Shown: piece after piece, positions 1 to 8,904 of the stretch
How positions within the stretch are numbered: position 1 is the stretch's first letter
Layout: every line of letters begins with the position of its first letter
Assembly: GCF_009797935.1 (NCBI RefSeq)
Contig: NZ_VOLC01000030.1
Coordinates: 1 to 64,000 of the forward strand
Origin: Lunatibacter salilacus
GTDB lineage: Bacteria; Bacteroidota; Bacteroidia; Cytophagales; Cyclobacteriaceae
DNA length: 64,000 nt
Direction: 5' to 3'
Notes under the pieces: generated by a model
Database searches by the model: none
Seen by the model: the letters and a program-made list of their open reading frames with translations, nothing else
What the model was told of the DNA's origin: nothing
Made by a program: the position numbers and the translations under genes

Positions 1-113
1 CGGCGGACGCAGAGAAAAGGTGTTGAAAAATCGCTGATGTAGACGTTTGAAAAAAAGGTTTCTCGCAGCGGACGCAACGACAAATCGCAGCGTTCGCAGC
101 GGAAAATTTAAAA
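1..113 (-). repeat. Inverted, degenerate copies of the adjacent array
   Basis: On the minus strand this stretch carries segments such as GCTGCGATTTG and GTTGCGTCCGC. They match the GCG-rich units of the array that begins about 65 bp downstream, but in the opposite orientation. The repeat family is therefore present in both orientations around a short A+T-rich spacer (about 114-178). The element may continue upstream of the window. No coding evidence. Confidence 0.4.
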
Positions 114-178
114 AACGCGGTAGACACTTGAGAAAATCCCTAGTAGTATATGCTATGATTAGCGCTAAACAAAAATAA

Positions 179-736
179 TCGCTGCGCCCGCCGCGTGAAA
201 ACCTTTGCGCCCGCTGCGTGAAACAAATCGCTACGTTCGCCGCGTAAAAACCGTTGCGCCCGCCGCGTGAAACAAATCGCAGCGCCAGCCGCGTGAAAAC
301 CGTTGCGCCCGCTGAGTGAAACAAATCGTTGCGCCCGCCGCGTGAAACAAATCGCTGCGCCCGCTGCATGAAAACCGTTGCGCCCGCTGCGTGAAACAAA
401 CCGTTGCGTTCGCCGCGTGAAAACCGTTGCGATTGCTGCGTGAAACAAATCGCTGCGCCCGCCGCGTAAAAACCGTTGCGCCCGCCGCGTGAAACAAATC
501 GCTACGTTCGCCGCGTGAAAACCGTTGCGCCCGCTGCGTGAAACAAACCGTTGCGTTCGCCGCGTGAAACAAATCGCTGCGCCCGCCGCGTAAAAACCGT
601 TGCGATCGCCGCGTGAAAACCGTTGCGCCCGCCGCGTGAAACAAATCGCTGCGCCCGCCGCGTGAAAACCGTTGCGCCCGCCGCGTGAAACAAATCGCTG
701 CGCCCGCCGCGTGAAAACCGTTGCGCCCGCTGCGTG
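179..736. repeat. Tandem array of alternating 26-bp and 23-bp GC-rich units
   Basis: About 22 full units and one partial unit lie head to tail. Type A is 26 bp (AAACAAATCGCTGCGCCCGC then CGCGTG). Type B is 23 bp (AAAACCGTTGCGCCCGCCGC then GTG). They mostly alternate A-B, giving a roughly 49-bp higher-order period, with a few A-A or B-B neighbours (for example near 315-365 and 605-645). Differences between units are mostly transitions (GCGCCC versus ACGTTC). All frames through the array are open on one strand only because of the base composition, so they are not called as genes. No unique spacers are present, so it is not a CRISPR. The remaining 737-859 is A+T-rich leader for the ABC gene. Confidence 0.85.
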
Positions 737-859
737 AGCTCAATGCTCGAGCCACTCCCACCTAATCAAACGCTTCAATTTCCCATTTATCAAAAATCCC
801 TGAATCATATCTTTTTTCAGCCATAAAACGTTATCTTCACGGATTAAATCTGAAGGTAA

Positions 860-1576
860 ATGGCTGAAATCATAAAAACCGAAAATATTCAAAAAACCTA
901 CGTCATGGGGGTAGAGGAAGTCAAGGCACTGAAATCAGTGAGCATCACGGTGAACCGCGGCGAATATGTGGCCTTTATGGGACCATCCGGTTCCGGCAAG
1001 TCTACCCTGATGAATATCGTCGGCTGCTTGGATACACCCACTGCGGGGACCTATATCCTTAACAGCAAAGACGTTAGTGATATGACCGAAAATGAGCTGG
1101 CTGAAATCCGTAACAAGGAAATCGGGTTTGTCTTCCAGACATTTAATCTACTCCCAAGGGCCACTTGTTTGGAAAATGTAGCCTTGCCTTTAATTTATGC
1201 CGGATTTAACAAAACAGATCGGTCAGAAAAAGCGTTCTTAGCACTGAAAAGTGTGGGCTTGGAAGACCGGGTACATCATAAGCCAAACGAACTCTCCGGC
1301 GGACAGCGGCAGCGGGTAGCCATTGCCAGGGCACTGGTGAATGATCCGAGCATTATTCTGGCCGATGAACCTACAGGTAACTTGGACAGCAAGACCTCCC
1401 ATGACATCATGGACCTCTTTCACGAACTGCATCAGAAAGGAAATACCATCATTATGGTTACCCACGAGGATGAAATTGCCCAATTTGCGCACAGAGTGAT
1501 CCGGTTGAGAGATGGACTGGTAGAATCTGACAAAGTAAATGCCAACCCAACCATAGGCAAACAAGTCTTGATTTAG
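860..1576 (+). CDS. ABC transporter ATP-binding protein (LolD/MacB type)
   Basis: Cytoplasmic ATPase subunit of an ABC exporter of the LolD/MacB/FtsE-like class, which drives lipoprotein release or efflux together with an FtsX-like permease. The 238-residue protein has Walker [10 protein letters not shown] at 41-49, a Q-loop (VFQTFNLLP) near 91-99, signature LSGGQRQR at 145-152, Walker B IILADE at 165-170 followed by the D-loop, and the switch histidine in MVTHEDE. Its length is that of a stand-alone ATPase. No permease gene is adjacent: upstream is the tandem array and downstream is the adenosyltransferase, so the partner must be elsewhere and the substrate cannot be assigned. It starts at the first ATG, 19 codons before the KALKSVSI strand. 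Confidence 0.9.
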   Translation: MAEIIKTENIQKTYVMGVEEVKALKSVSITVNRGEYVAFMGPSGSGKSTLMNIVGCLDTPTAGTYILNSKDVSDMTENELAEIRNKEIGFVFQTFNLLPRATCLENVALPLIYAGFNKTDRSEKAFLALKSVGLEDRVHHKPNELSGGQRQRVAIARALVNDPSIILADEPTGNLDSKTSHDIMDLFHELHQKGNTIIMVTHEDEIAQFAHRVIRLRDGLVESDKVNANPTIGKQVLI

Positions 1577-1608
1577 GAGCTGATTGACTAAGTGGTACGA
1601 AACGATTT

Positions 1609-2157
1609 ATGAAAATATATACCAAAACCGGAGACGGTGGAGATACTTCTCTATTAGGAGGCAAAAGAGTCCCCAAATCCCATATCCGAATAGACGCCTA
1701 CGGCACCGTTGACGAATTGAACGCATTTTTGGGTCTGTTAAAAGACCAGGAAGTTAACAGCAAGAGACATGCATTGCTCAAAGAAATACAAGATAGGCTG
1801 TTCACCGTTGGGGCGACTCTAGCCACAGTTAGTGGAGAGGTACGGGTTAAAAAACCGGATATTTTGGATGAGGACATCTTTATGCTGGAGCGGGAAATCG
1901 ATGCTATGGACGAATCATTGCCTGCACTGAAAAACTTTATTCTTCCCGGTGGCCATGCATCCGTATCTGTGGCCCACCTGGCAAGGACAGTCTGCAGAAG
2001 AGCAGAGCGCTGTGTGGTCCTACTTCATGAAGTCGAACACATTGAAGAAAAAATCATCCAATACCTTAATCGGTTATCGGATTTTCTTTTTGTTTTAGGC
2101 CGTAAAATGGCCCAAGAATTGAATATTGAAGAAACTACTTGGGCACCAAGAGATTAA
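1609..2157 (+). CDS. Cob(I)alamin adenosyltransferase, PduO type
   Basis: Transfers the 5'-deoxyadenosyl group of ATP to cob(I)alamin or cob(I)yrinate diamide, making coenzyme B12. The 182-residue protein opens with the family ATP-binding motif TKTGDGGDTSLLGGKRVPK (residues 5-23). It continues with the DELNAFLG helix and the C-terminal RRAERCVV and YLNRLSDFLFVLGR segments of the PduO/MMAB trimeric fold. Length and motif order are complete. It lies 32 bp after the ABC gene and 4 bp before ilvE, so co-transcription is likely, although the three genes have no shared pathway. No other cobalamin genes are in the window, which fits salvage use. Confidence 0.92.
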   Translation: MKIYTKTGDGGDTSLLGGKRVPKSHIRIDAYGTVDELNAFLGLLKDQEVNSKRHALLKEIQDRLFTVGATLATVSGEVRVKKPDILDEDIFMLEREIDAMDESLPALKNFILPGGHASVSVAHLARTVCRRAERCVVLLHEVEHIEEKIIQYLNRLSDFLFVLGRKMAQELNIEETTWAPRD

Positions 2158-2161
2158 AATC

Positions 2162-3229
2162 ATGAACAAGACGGTAGAAATTAACATAACAAAAACAACC
2201 ACTTCAAAATTGCAGGAAACTGATTTTGATAACCTGACTTTTGGCCACATTCTCAGTGACCACATGTTTGTCGTGGATTACGCTGACGGGGATTGGCAAA
2301 TGCCCAGGATCGTGCCCTACGCACCCCTTACTATCAATCCAGCTAATGCGACATTGCATTATGGACAGTCCATATTTGAGGGATTGAAAGCCTATAAAAA
2401 CGAACATGGAGAAATCATCGTATTCCGTCCGGATGCCAACCACCGCAGGCTAAACGAATCTGGCAAGCGCATGTGCATACCCGAACTACCCGAAGAACTC
2501 TTCATGGAGGGTATGAGCCAACTCTTGGATTTGGACAGGGAATGGGTGCCCTCTAAGCCAGGATGTTCGCTATATATTCGTCCATTTATTTTCGCAACCG
2601 ACGAATTCCTGGGGATAAGGCCTTCCTTTAAATATAAATTTATGATCCTGACCAGTCCGGTGGGAAATTATTACTCGAAACCCGTATCCGTAAAAGTAGA
2701 GACGCACTACAGTCGTGCTATCGAAGGCGGTACCGGATTTGCAAAGGCGGCTGGCAACTATGCAGGCTCCCTCTATCCCGCATTACAAGCTCAAAAACAG
2801 GGATATGATCAGCTTTTGTGGACCGATGGGAAAACGCATCAGCACATTGAGGAAAGTGGTACCATGAACGTGATGTTTGTCATAAACGGAACCCTGGTTA
2901 CTGCTCCTACAAATACAGGCACTATTCTAAAAGGTATCACCCGCGACAGTATACTCACGCTTGCCCAGGAAATGGGTATGCCGCTGGAAGAGCGTTTTTT
3001 AGGTGTAAACGAGCTTCAGGAATGTCTAGAGAACGGTTCCCTGCAGGAAGCCTTCGGGACCGGTACAGCCGCAACTGTGGCACATATTCAGCGGATAAAT
3101 GTCAACGACAAGGACTATCAGCTTCCCGAAAAGTCTTCCGATGCATTTTCTAACCGGGTTTTGAAAAAACTGGACGCCATCAAATACGGCTTGGAAGAAG
3201 ATACCCGAGGGTGGATAAGAAAATATTGA
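2162..3229 (+). CDS. ilvE: Branched-chain-amino-acid aminotransferase
   Basis: PLP enzyme that interconverts leucine, isoleucine and valine with their 2-oxo acids, using glutamate/2-oxoglutarate. It is the last step of branched-chain synthesis in the cytoplasm. The 355-residue protein is of the fold-type IV BCAT class (long form). It shows LHYGQSIFEGLKAYK near the N-terminus, the lysine-bearing GTGFAKAAGNYAGSLYPA segment, EESGTMNVMFV, GITRDSIL and the glycine-rich EAFGTGTAATV phosphate-binding loop. An in-frame TTG 36 bp upstream would overlap the preceding gene. The ATG is preferred because it leaves a 4-bp gap and matches the family N-terminus. An intrinsic terminator follows. Confidence 0.95.
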   Translation: MNKTVEINITKTTTSKLQETDFDNLTFGHILSDHMFVVDYADGDWQMPRIVPYAPLTINPANATLHYGQSIFEGLKAYKNEHGEIIVFRPDANHRRLNESGKRMCIPELPEELFMEGMSQLLDLDREWVPSKPGCSLYIRPFIFATDEFLGIRPSFKYKFMILTSPVGNYYSKPVSVKVETHYSRAIEGGTGFAKAAGNYAGSLYPALQAQKQGYDQLLWTDGKTHQHIEESGTMNVMFVINGTLVTAPTNTGTILKGITRDSILTLAQEMGMPLEERFLGVNELQECLENGSLQEAFGTGTAATVAHIQRINVNDKDYQLPEKSSDAFSNRVLKKLDAIKYGLEEDTRGWIRKY

Positions 3230-3238
3230 TTTGGGGCC

Positions 3239-3273
3239 CTGATCCCGGACGTTTGGGATCAGGACTCTTTTTT
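3239..3273 (+). terminator. Intrinsic terminator after ilvE
   Basis: Perfect 8-bp stem CTGATCCC (3239-3246) / GGGATCAG (3255-3262) with an 8-nt loop, followed by a T-rich tail ending in six Ts. It closes the ABC-adenosyltransferase-ilvE unit. Confidence 0.85.
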
Positions 3274-3305
3274 GAATCCCAAAAACCCTGTTTCCCCCCT
3301 TACAC

Positions 3306-3827
3306 ATGAGCATAAAAATCTGTATTTTTTCCGCATGTGCTGTCATGCTTTTGGGCACTGAAACCCTGGCTCAAAACATGCTCATTCTACAGCGGGGCAG
3401 CAACCAAAAAACCAGGATAACCTTCGAAGTGGGTGAATCCATCACCTATCTACAGCGTGAAATAGGCTACTACATCACCGATAACATTCGGGAAATCACT
3501 CCGGAATATATCGAACTTTCGGAAAATGTACTCTCCCTTCACCAACTGGAGGCCATAGATATCCGCCTCAAAGACGAACGGAACCGTACCCTGAAAAACC
3601 TTACCCTACTGCCTGCCGCCGGAGCAGTCCTGCTGCTTACGGCGGAAACCATCAACAGCCTCTATGCAGACGGAAGGCTCTCCTACAATAATGTGAGTTT
3701 GGGAATTGCCGGCGGATTGGTAGGCGCCAGTCTCATCATGTCCCAAGTGAGGTATAAAAAATTCAGGCTTCGGGGAAGAAATAAGATTCAGGTTATCACC
3801 CGGGAAGAGTGGGAAAACATTCAGTAA
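3306..3827 (+). CDS. Secreted or envelope protein of unknown function
   Basis: A 173-residue protein that I do not recognise. Residues 1-22 form a typical signal peptide (hydrophobic core CIFSACAVMLLG, cleavage after LAQ). The mature part has a predicted beta-rich stretch (ITFEVGESITYLQREIGYYITDNI). It then has two hydrophobic segments near 100-118 and 128-146, separated by a short polar loop, and a basic tail. The pattern suggests an inner-membrane or envelope protein with an N-terminal periplasmic domain. It lies alone between two terminators, so it is probably monocistronic. No catalytic motif is visible. Confidence 0.7.
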   Translation: MSIKICIFSACAVMLLGTETLAQNMLILQRGSNQKTRITFEVGESITYLQREIGYYITDNIREITPEYIELSENVLSLHQLEAIDIRLKDERNRTLKNLTLLPAAGAVLLLTAETINSLYADGRLSYNNVSLGIAGGLVGASLIMSQVRYKKFRLRGRNKIQVITREEWENIQ

Positions 3828-3899
3828 GTATTCGGGAACAAGAAATAGGTAATGCCCCCAAAATTACCCAAATTTGCACTGTAAAAAACTAAAATCAAT

Positions 3900-5001
3900 A
3901 TGACACAAGACCAGTTGAAAGACTTGAAGGCCCGCGTTTTGGCCTTGAGGAGGTATCTTTGACTACGATCGTAAGAAAGCCGAAATAGAAGAATTTGAAG
4001 CCATTTCCATGCAACCGGATTTTTGGAATGATCCCGAGGAAGCGGAAAAGGTAATGAAACAAATACAGGCCAGAAAAGCCTGGACCAATGCCTTCGATAC
4101 CCTCGATACAGGTATTGGGGATTTGGAAGTATTGCAAGAGTTTTACGCTGCCGGAGATGTCTCCGAGGCGGAAATCAAAAAGGAATTCCAAAAGATAAGC
4201 AAGGCACTGGAAGAACTGGAGCTTAAAAAAATGCTCAGCAGCGAGGAAGACCAACTTAACGCCATGCTGGAAATCAACCCGGGTGCCGGCGGGACGGAAA
4301 GCAACGACTGGGCCGCCATCCTGATGCGGATGTATATCATGTGGGGGGAGAAAAACGGATACAAAGTCCGTGAGGTCGACCTTCAGGAAGGAGAAGTCGC
4401 AGGTATCAAGTCCGTTACTCTGGAGTTTGAAGGACCCTTGGCGTATGGCTTCTTGAAGTCAGAAATAGGTGTTCACCGGCTGGTGCGGATTTCTCCTTTT
4501 GACAGTGGAGGAAGAAGGCATACTTCTTTTGCTTCCGTTTATGCATATCCCGTGGTGGACGATACCATTAATATCGAGATTAATCCCTCAGACATAGAAC
4601 TGCACACCTCCCGCTCGGGTGGTGCCGGTGGTCAGAATGTCAACAAGGTGGAAACCAAGGTGCAGTTGACACACAAACCCACGGGAATTGTGGTTGTCTG
4701 CCAGATCGAACGCTCCCAACTGGCGAACCGTGAAAAAGCAATGCAAATGCTAAAATCCCGACTGTACCAGTTGGAAATGGAGAAACGAAACGCCGAACGG
4801 GCCAAGGTGGAATCCGGGAAGATGAGGATCGACTTCGGATCCCAGATCCGGAACTACGTACTTCACCCCTACAAGCTGGCCAAAGATGCGCGGACCGGAC
4901 ATGAAACCTCAGATGTGCAGGCTGTTTTGGATGGGGATCTGAACGATTTTATCAAGGCATTTCTGCTCGCCCAAAACGAGGAAGCAGTAAAGGATTCTTA
5001 A
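3900..5001 (+). CDS. prfB: Peptide chain release factor 2 (programmed +1 frameshift)
   Basis: Recognises UGA and UAA stop codons and triggers peptide release on the ribosome. Translation starts at the ATG at 3900 and runs 20 codons to an in-frame TGA at 3960-3962. A +1 shift at CTT-T then continues in the frame starting at GAC (3961) to the stop at 5001, giving about 366 residues, the usual RF2 length. The second frame carries the SPF tripeptide of RF2 codon recognition ([15 protein letters not shown]) and the catalytic GGQ in [13 protein letters not shown]. The coding sequence should be read as join(3900..3959, 3961..5001). A terminator follows immediately. Confidence 0.96.
3947..3963 (+). 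promoter_or_regulatory. RF2 autoregulatory +1 frameshift site
   Basis: AGGAGG (3948-3953), a 3-nt spacer TAT, the slippery codon CTT (3957-3959), then the in-frame stop TGA followed by C (3960-3963). This is the canonical RF2 arrangement: an internal Shine-Dalgarno three bases before CUU-UGA-C. Low RF2 activity lets the ribosome slip and make more RF2. The strong internal SD stands out in a genome that rarely uses SD sequences for initiation. Confidence 0.95.
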
Positions 5002-5015
5002 AAACACACTACTAA

Positions 5016-5040
5016 GGGCCGGAAATTTCCGGCCTTTTTT
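5016..5040 (+). terminator. Intrinsic terminator after prfB
   Basis: Near-perfect palindrome GGCCGGAAA/TTTCCGGCC (5017-5034) followed by six Ts. It separates prfB from the MFS gene, whose ATG is only 8 bp further on, so that gene probably depends on its own promoter or on readthrough. Confidence 0.85.
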
Positions 5041-5047
5041 CGATTAG

Positions 5048-6235
5048 ATGAACACGAAGTCCACCTCCATCTATACCATTGACTTTCACCTGTTATGTCT
5101 GAGTTACTTTTTGTTTTTCAGCAGCTTCAATATGATTATTCCCGAGCTGCCGGGGTACTTGAGCAGCATAGGAGGAGAGGACTACAAAGGGTATATTATT
5201 GCACTGTTCACCCTCTCAGCAGGTCTATCCCGACCTTTTAGCGGAAAGTTGGCAGACAAAATTGGTCGCATACCGGTGATGGTCACGGGTGTGGTCGTCT
5301 GTGTGGTTGTCAGCCTGCTTTATCCCCTGATGACTACAGTGAGTGGGTTTTTGTTTTTACGCTTTCTCCACGGTTTTTCCACGGGGTTTACCCCAACCGG
5401 TTCGGCGGCCTATCTGGCCGATATCATTCCTTTTGGCAAACGCGGCGAGGCCATGGGCATACAGTCCCTGTTTGGCTCTCTGGGAATGGCTGCGGGACCT
5501 GCTGTCGGAGGATATATCGCAACAATATGGGGTGTAGAACCTTTGTTTTATCTTTCCGCATTTATCTCACTCCTTTCCATCCTAATTCTCTACCGGCTTA
5601 AGGAGACTTTGCCGGAAAAGGAAAAACTGCGTCTCAGCCACCTAAGACTTGGCAGAAATGAAATCCTGGAAAAACGGGTCTTTGCGCCTTCTATAGTGCT
5701 TATATTTTCCGTGTTTTCCTTTGGCGTGGTATTGACCATTATCCCGGATTTCTCCGAACATTTGGGCATCAGTAACAAAGGCTTATTCTTTGCTGTGTTT
5801 ACAGTGGCGTCCCTCGCTATACGGGTGTTAGCTGGCAAGGCATCGGACAAATATGGACGAATTCCGGTACTAAAAGCGGCTACGCTTACCATGGTTGTAG
5901 CCATGCTGACGGTAGCATTTGCGGATAGCAAATTGATGCTGCTGACAGGAGCGGTATTATATGGTTTTTCTATCGGCATGAACAATCCCACCCTCACGGC
6001 ATGGACGATAGATCTTTCGCTGGAAAAGTTTCGGGGCAGGGCCTTGGCCACCATGTATATTGCCCTGGAGGCCGGCATTGGATTGGGTGCCTTGGCTTCC
6101 GGCTGGATTTTTGCGAATAAGGTCGAGAATTTTTCGTTGATTTTTTTTATATGCGCCGGTACGGCGGGAGTTGCATTTATGCTGCTATGGTTTGTGCCAA
6201 GGCCTGAGAGGAATATGGTATCGGGAGGGAAATGA
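5048..6235 (+). CDS. MFS transporter
   Basis: Twelve-helix major facilitator superfamily secondary transporter, 395 residues, in the inner membrane. The loop 2-3 motif A is clear (GKLADKIGRIPVMV, about residues 61-74). A related sequence in the second half (GKASDKYGRIPVL, near 262-274) reflects the internal duplication of the fold. FLHGFSTGFTPTGSAAYLAD resembles the helix 4-5 region of drug/sugar antiporters (DHA1-like). The substrate is not deducible. Downstream is a 0.77-kb repeat-filled gap, so it is probably transcribed alone. Confidence 0.88.
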   Translation: MNTKSTSIYTIDFHLLCLSYFLFFSSFNMIIPELPGYLSSIGGEDYKGYIIALFTLSAGLSRPFSGKLADKIGRIPVMVTGVVVCVVVSLLYPLMTTVSGFLFLRFLHGFSTGFTPTGSAAYLADIIPFGKRGEAMGIQSLFGSLGMAAGPAVGGYIATIWGVEPLFYLSAFISLLSILILYRLKETLPEKEKLRLSHLRLGRNEILEKRVFAPSIVLIFSVFSFGVVLTIIPDFSEHLGISNKGLFFAVFTVASLAIRVLAGKASDKYGRIPVLKAATLTMVVAMLTVAFADSKLMLLTGAVLYGFSIGMNNPTLTAWTIDLSLEKFRGRALATMYIALEAGIGLGALASGWIFANKVENFSLIFFICAGTAGVAFMLLWFVPRPERNMVSGGK

Positions 6236-6930
6236 AATATGGTGGAAATATAGCCTACGGCTGAAATATGGTGGAAATATTTTTTAAATCGGAACAGGGA
6301 TTGTAGATTTAGGATTGAATTATATATTCTTGATGAATTCAATCTCTGTTAAAAGTCTGATTGGTGGGATTTTTTGTGTTAATTCCAAGCCTTCTATATT
6401 AATGGTTAATTGTTAATGGCTCATTATCAATAATGGAATAGGGATAAAATGGTCTAACCTCTCAAATGCCGGGGTTTTCTAACCCTGGATTTGATTGATG
6501 ATTCATTCGATTGTATTTTGGCAACGGGACTGGTCGAAGAAGCAAGGTTTTTGGCGCCAAAACCCAACTATGTTAATCCCTGCCTTCCCGTCGGTTGGAA
6601 AACCGTTACCGATCCCGGAGTTGTCAGAATTTGTCCGAGAGATGAGAATAGTCGGTTCCGACACAAGACGCTGTACCAACCGGGCTCGGGTTTTGGAGGT
6701 TAGGGTACTGCCGAATTAACGGTTTGTGCGGCCAAAACTCCATAAATACGTTATTTCTGAACCCCCGGGTTGAAACCCGGGGCTATTATATCGGCCATCC
6801 CTCTGGGATTTTATGATTGTGGTCAGGACGAGGCATCGAATCTTTGGAAGAAAAAAAACAACTTTCTTGATGTCATCGATCGCCCTCCCAGAGGGTTGGG
6901 TGGTACATTGTTACAGCAACGAATAGTTTT
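6236..6930. repeat. Decayed intergenic repeat element, copy 1
   Basis: Non-coding stretch that aligns along its length, with many substitutions, to about 42400-43115. Shared blocks are GCCTACGG(C)(C/T)GAAATAT, TGCCTTCCCGTCG, TTGTCAGAATTT, a GGGTTTTGG/GGCCAAAAC pair, and CCCGGGTTGAAACCCG (a small palindrome at about 6763-6778). These are followed by GGCTATTA, a CATCCC..TGGGATTTT mini-hairpin, and ATCGCCCTCCC. Short open frames here are not conserved between the copies. The hairpins resemble REP-type intergenic elements, but no associated transposase is visible in the window. Confidence 0.75.
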
Positions 6931-7008
6931 TAACTCATATGATCTCGTATGTTCAAAAACATATAAATTATATAGTGTCGACGCGTATATAGTGAATGCG
7001 TTCCAAAT

Positions 7009-7812
7009 TTAATCAGCCACTGTTGAACCCACTGGTTTACTTACACCATACTCATACGCCCGATAAAGCAGTACCAATCCCAATACCTCCACGACAGTCA
7101 ATAATACCAATCCTGGCAGTGCTAGCACCACACTGAGGAAGGCCAGTCCGGTTAGGATGGTAAGAATTCCCGTAACCAGTGCCAAATTCCCAAAGCGCTT
7201 CTGATAGGCAATTAATCCCACACCAAACACAGGATAAAGTACTCCTGCCAGGATTGATTGGCTAACAAGAATACCTTCCCGAGAAATGTAATCATTAAAG
7301 AACATCAACAAGTCCGAAGAAAGGCACAGCACCGTACCCGCAGCTAACAAAATACTGCCTAGCTTTATCCAGCTATTTCGAAACGCATTTCCCATAGCAA
7401 AAAACCCTCCCATATACCCTAGGAAAGATACCGCAACGCCTACTTTGATTAGGGTATATAATAGCGGTGAAATGGTTGCACTCCCGTCAGAAATCAGTTG
7501 AAATTCCAAATAGGCTTCTACAAATGCAAGAATAAGGTAAATACCTCCGGCTATAAGTCCCCTTAAAAACCATGCGGCAATCCTGGGATCAAGAGACGGA
7601 GAAGCTTCGGAATCATTTTGCCGAAATTCATAATTCAATGCTTCCAGTATCACCCGAATCGTATGTGGACGTGGAGTGACTTCTCCAGCCTCTATGCGCT
7701 GAATGGTCCTGACATTGATATTGCATCGCTCTACGAGTTCTTCCTGGGTCAGCCCATTGGCTTTACGAAGCTCCAGGATTTTTTGACCTAATTGGGGTTG
7801 TGTTGTCTTCAT
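7009..7812 (-). CDS. XRE-family HTH regulator fused to a membrane domain
   Basis: An N-terminal helix-turn-helix of the XRE/Cro type (LGQKILELRKANGLTQEELVERCNINVRTIQRIEAGEVTPR, about residues 8-46) is followed by a linker and six or so hydrophobic segments spanning the rest of the 267-residue protein. This architecture is frequent in Bacteroidota, where the membrane part probably tethers or gates the DNA-binding domain. Targets are unknown. An ATG 11 codons upstream (7845) is also possible; the chosen ATG begins just before the HTH. It is isolated, with repeat sequence downstream and the ChaN-like gene upstream in the same orientation. Confidence 0.85.
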   Translation of the reverse strand: MKTTQPQLGQKILELRKANGLTQEELVERCNINVRTIQRIEAGEVTPRPHTIRVILEALNYEFRQNDSEASPSLDPRIAAWFLRGLIAGGIYLILAFVEAYLEFQLISDGSATISPLLYTLIKVGVAVSFLGYMGGFFAMGNAFRNSWIKLGSILLAAGTVLCLSSDLLMFFNDYISREGILVSQSILAGVLYPVFGVGLIAYQKRFGNLALVTGILTILTGLAFLSVVLALPGLVLLTVVEVLGLVLLYRAYEYGVSKPVGSTVAD

Positions 7813-7969
7813 GGCGTAAATTTTTTCTTTCACAATTTTCATCATTTTTACCGATTGAAGACCTGAATTATCGAAGGATTATGCCCGACATTTACCCGAC
7901 TTTTAACTTTTACAGAGCTAGTAGCCTATTTTCAAAAAAACTTCAATATAAACATCTCTCCATATAAAC

Positions 7970-8848
7970 TTAAAACGACTTGGATACAGTAGGATCTGTC
8001 AGGATAACAAAATTCCCCAATCCTGCATGCTCATCCCACTCCGGTGCGTCAAAATCCTCTGAGGAAAAACAGCTTATGGTAAGGATATCCATTCTTTTGC
8101 GACGTCGCTTCAATTCGGCCACAGTACCCAAGTATTCATCACTGTGAAATCTTCCGTTAAGGTGAAGTATTTTGGTCTTTTTATTTTTTCTCCAAGTCTC
8201 AAAAACACTTTCGGCCATAGTTGCGTCACGGAGCAATTGGGCGTGAAAGATGGTTGGCCCCATCCCGTGGCCATGTCCCCCCATTGCCTCATTGAATTTT
8301 TTCTCATAGAAGGGATGGTAAGTGAAAATCGGCAGAGATGGCAGGTATCTTTTTGACTCTTTTGGCAAATCCTTTAAGGCATCCAGTCCTTTTCTTGACA
8401 CCAAATTGGCATATCGGGTAGGTACATTGGCAGCCACCACTAGCTGACCCTTAGACTTGGCGAGGTTTACCATGGGAGAATAGTCGTCATAGTTTTTCCA
8501 AGCTCTGCCCTCCTCCCTTAGCTTGGCCTCGGTGATATGGTCCGCCAAATATTCATCCATGACCAGCTGTACATCACGCTCAAACATCTCCAGACTAAGC
8601 GTAACATCCTTGTAAACCTCTAACAGATTCTCAAAAAGCACTGCCTGAATCTGATGGGCAATACTGTCGTCATGTTCTTCTCCAAAAAACAACACATCCA
8701 CATCCTCCATTGCCGCAACCAAATCCGAGATTTTGCATTCTTCGCCAGTTCGAACATCAAAGATTTTCATATACTTTTCCCATTCCTGCTGGGCAGCTAG
8801 CTGTTGCTCACAAATTAGAATACAAAAGAAGCAAAAAAGAGTTTTCAT
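7970..8848 (-). CDS. ChaN family (haem-binding-type) exported protein
   Basis: The 292-residue protein has a signal peptide (residues 1-19, LAAQ) and the ChaN/DUF399 core. It shows VLFFGEEHDDSIAHQIQ, SLEMFERDVQLVMDEYL, the W/Y-containing WKNYDDYSPMVNLAK, and the distal LHLNGRFHSDEYLGT. ChaN proteins are outer-membrane-anchored or periplasmic and bind haem in related species. Here the cysteine in the signal region is not in a good lipobox, so a soluble periplasmic form is likelier. No haem-uptake genes flank it. Function in this organism is inferred from family only. Confidence 0.82.
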   Translation of the reverse strand: MKTLFCFFCILICEQQLAAQQEWEKYMKIFDVRTGEECKISDLVAAMEDVDVLFFGEEHDDSIAHQIQAVLFENLLEVYKDVTLSLEMFERDVQLVMDEYLADHITEAKLREEGRAWKNYDDYSPMVNLAKSKGQLVVAANVPTRYANLVSRKGLDALKDLPKESKRYLPSLPIFTYHPFYEKKFNEAMGGHGHGMGPTIFHAQLLRDATMAESVFETWRKNKKTKILHLNGRFHSDEYLGTVAELKRRRKRMDILTISCFSSEDFDAPEWDEHAGLGNFVILTDPTVSKSF

Positions 8849-8904
8849 GATCGAATTGAATAAGGTTGCGCTACTTCCAAAAATAGATTTCGGAATTTCG
8901 CATA

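Noticed and set aside
179..736. CRISPR array
   Set aside because: Units follow one another with no unique spacers; the alternation of two related unit types explains the spacing, and no cas genes are present.
140..761. Several open frames (60-176 codons) on the minus strand of the tandem array
   Set aside because: Any frame through the GC-rich units is open because the repeat lacks stops; the translation is only the repeat (FHAAGATVFTRRAQRF-like), and there is no start context or family match.
860..1576. Assignment as LolD
   Set aside because: The ATPase fits LolD, MacB and FtsE classes about equally, and no permease is adjacent, so a specific gene name is not justified.
6491..7012. Small plus-strand frames in the decayed element
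   Set aside because: The frames are not shared with the second copy of the element at 42.7-43.0 kb, and the composition is non-coding.
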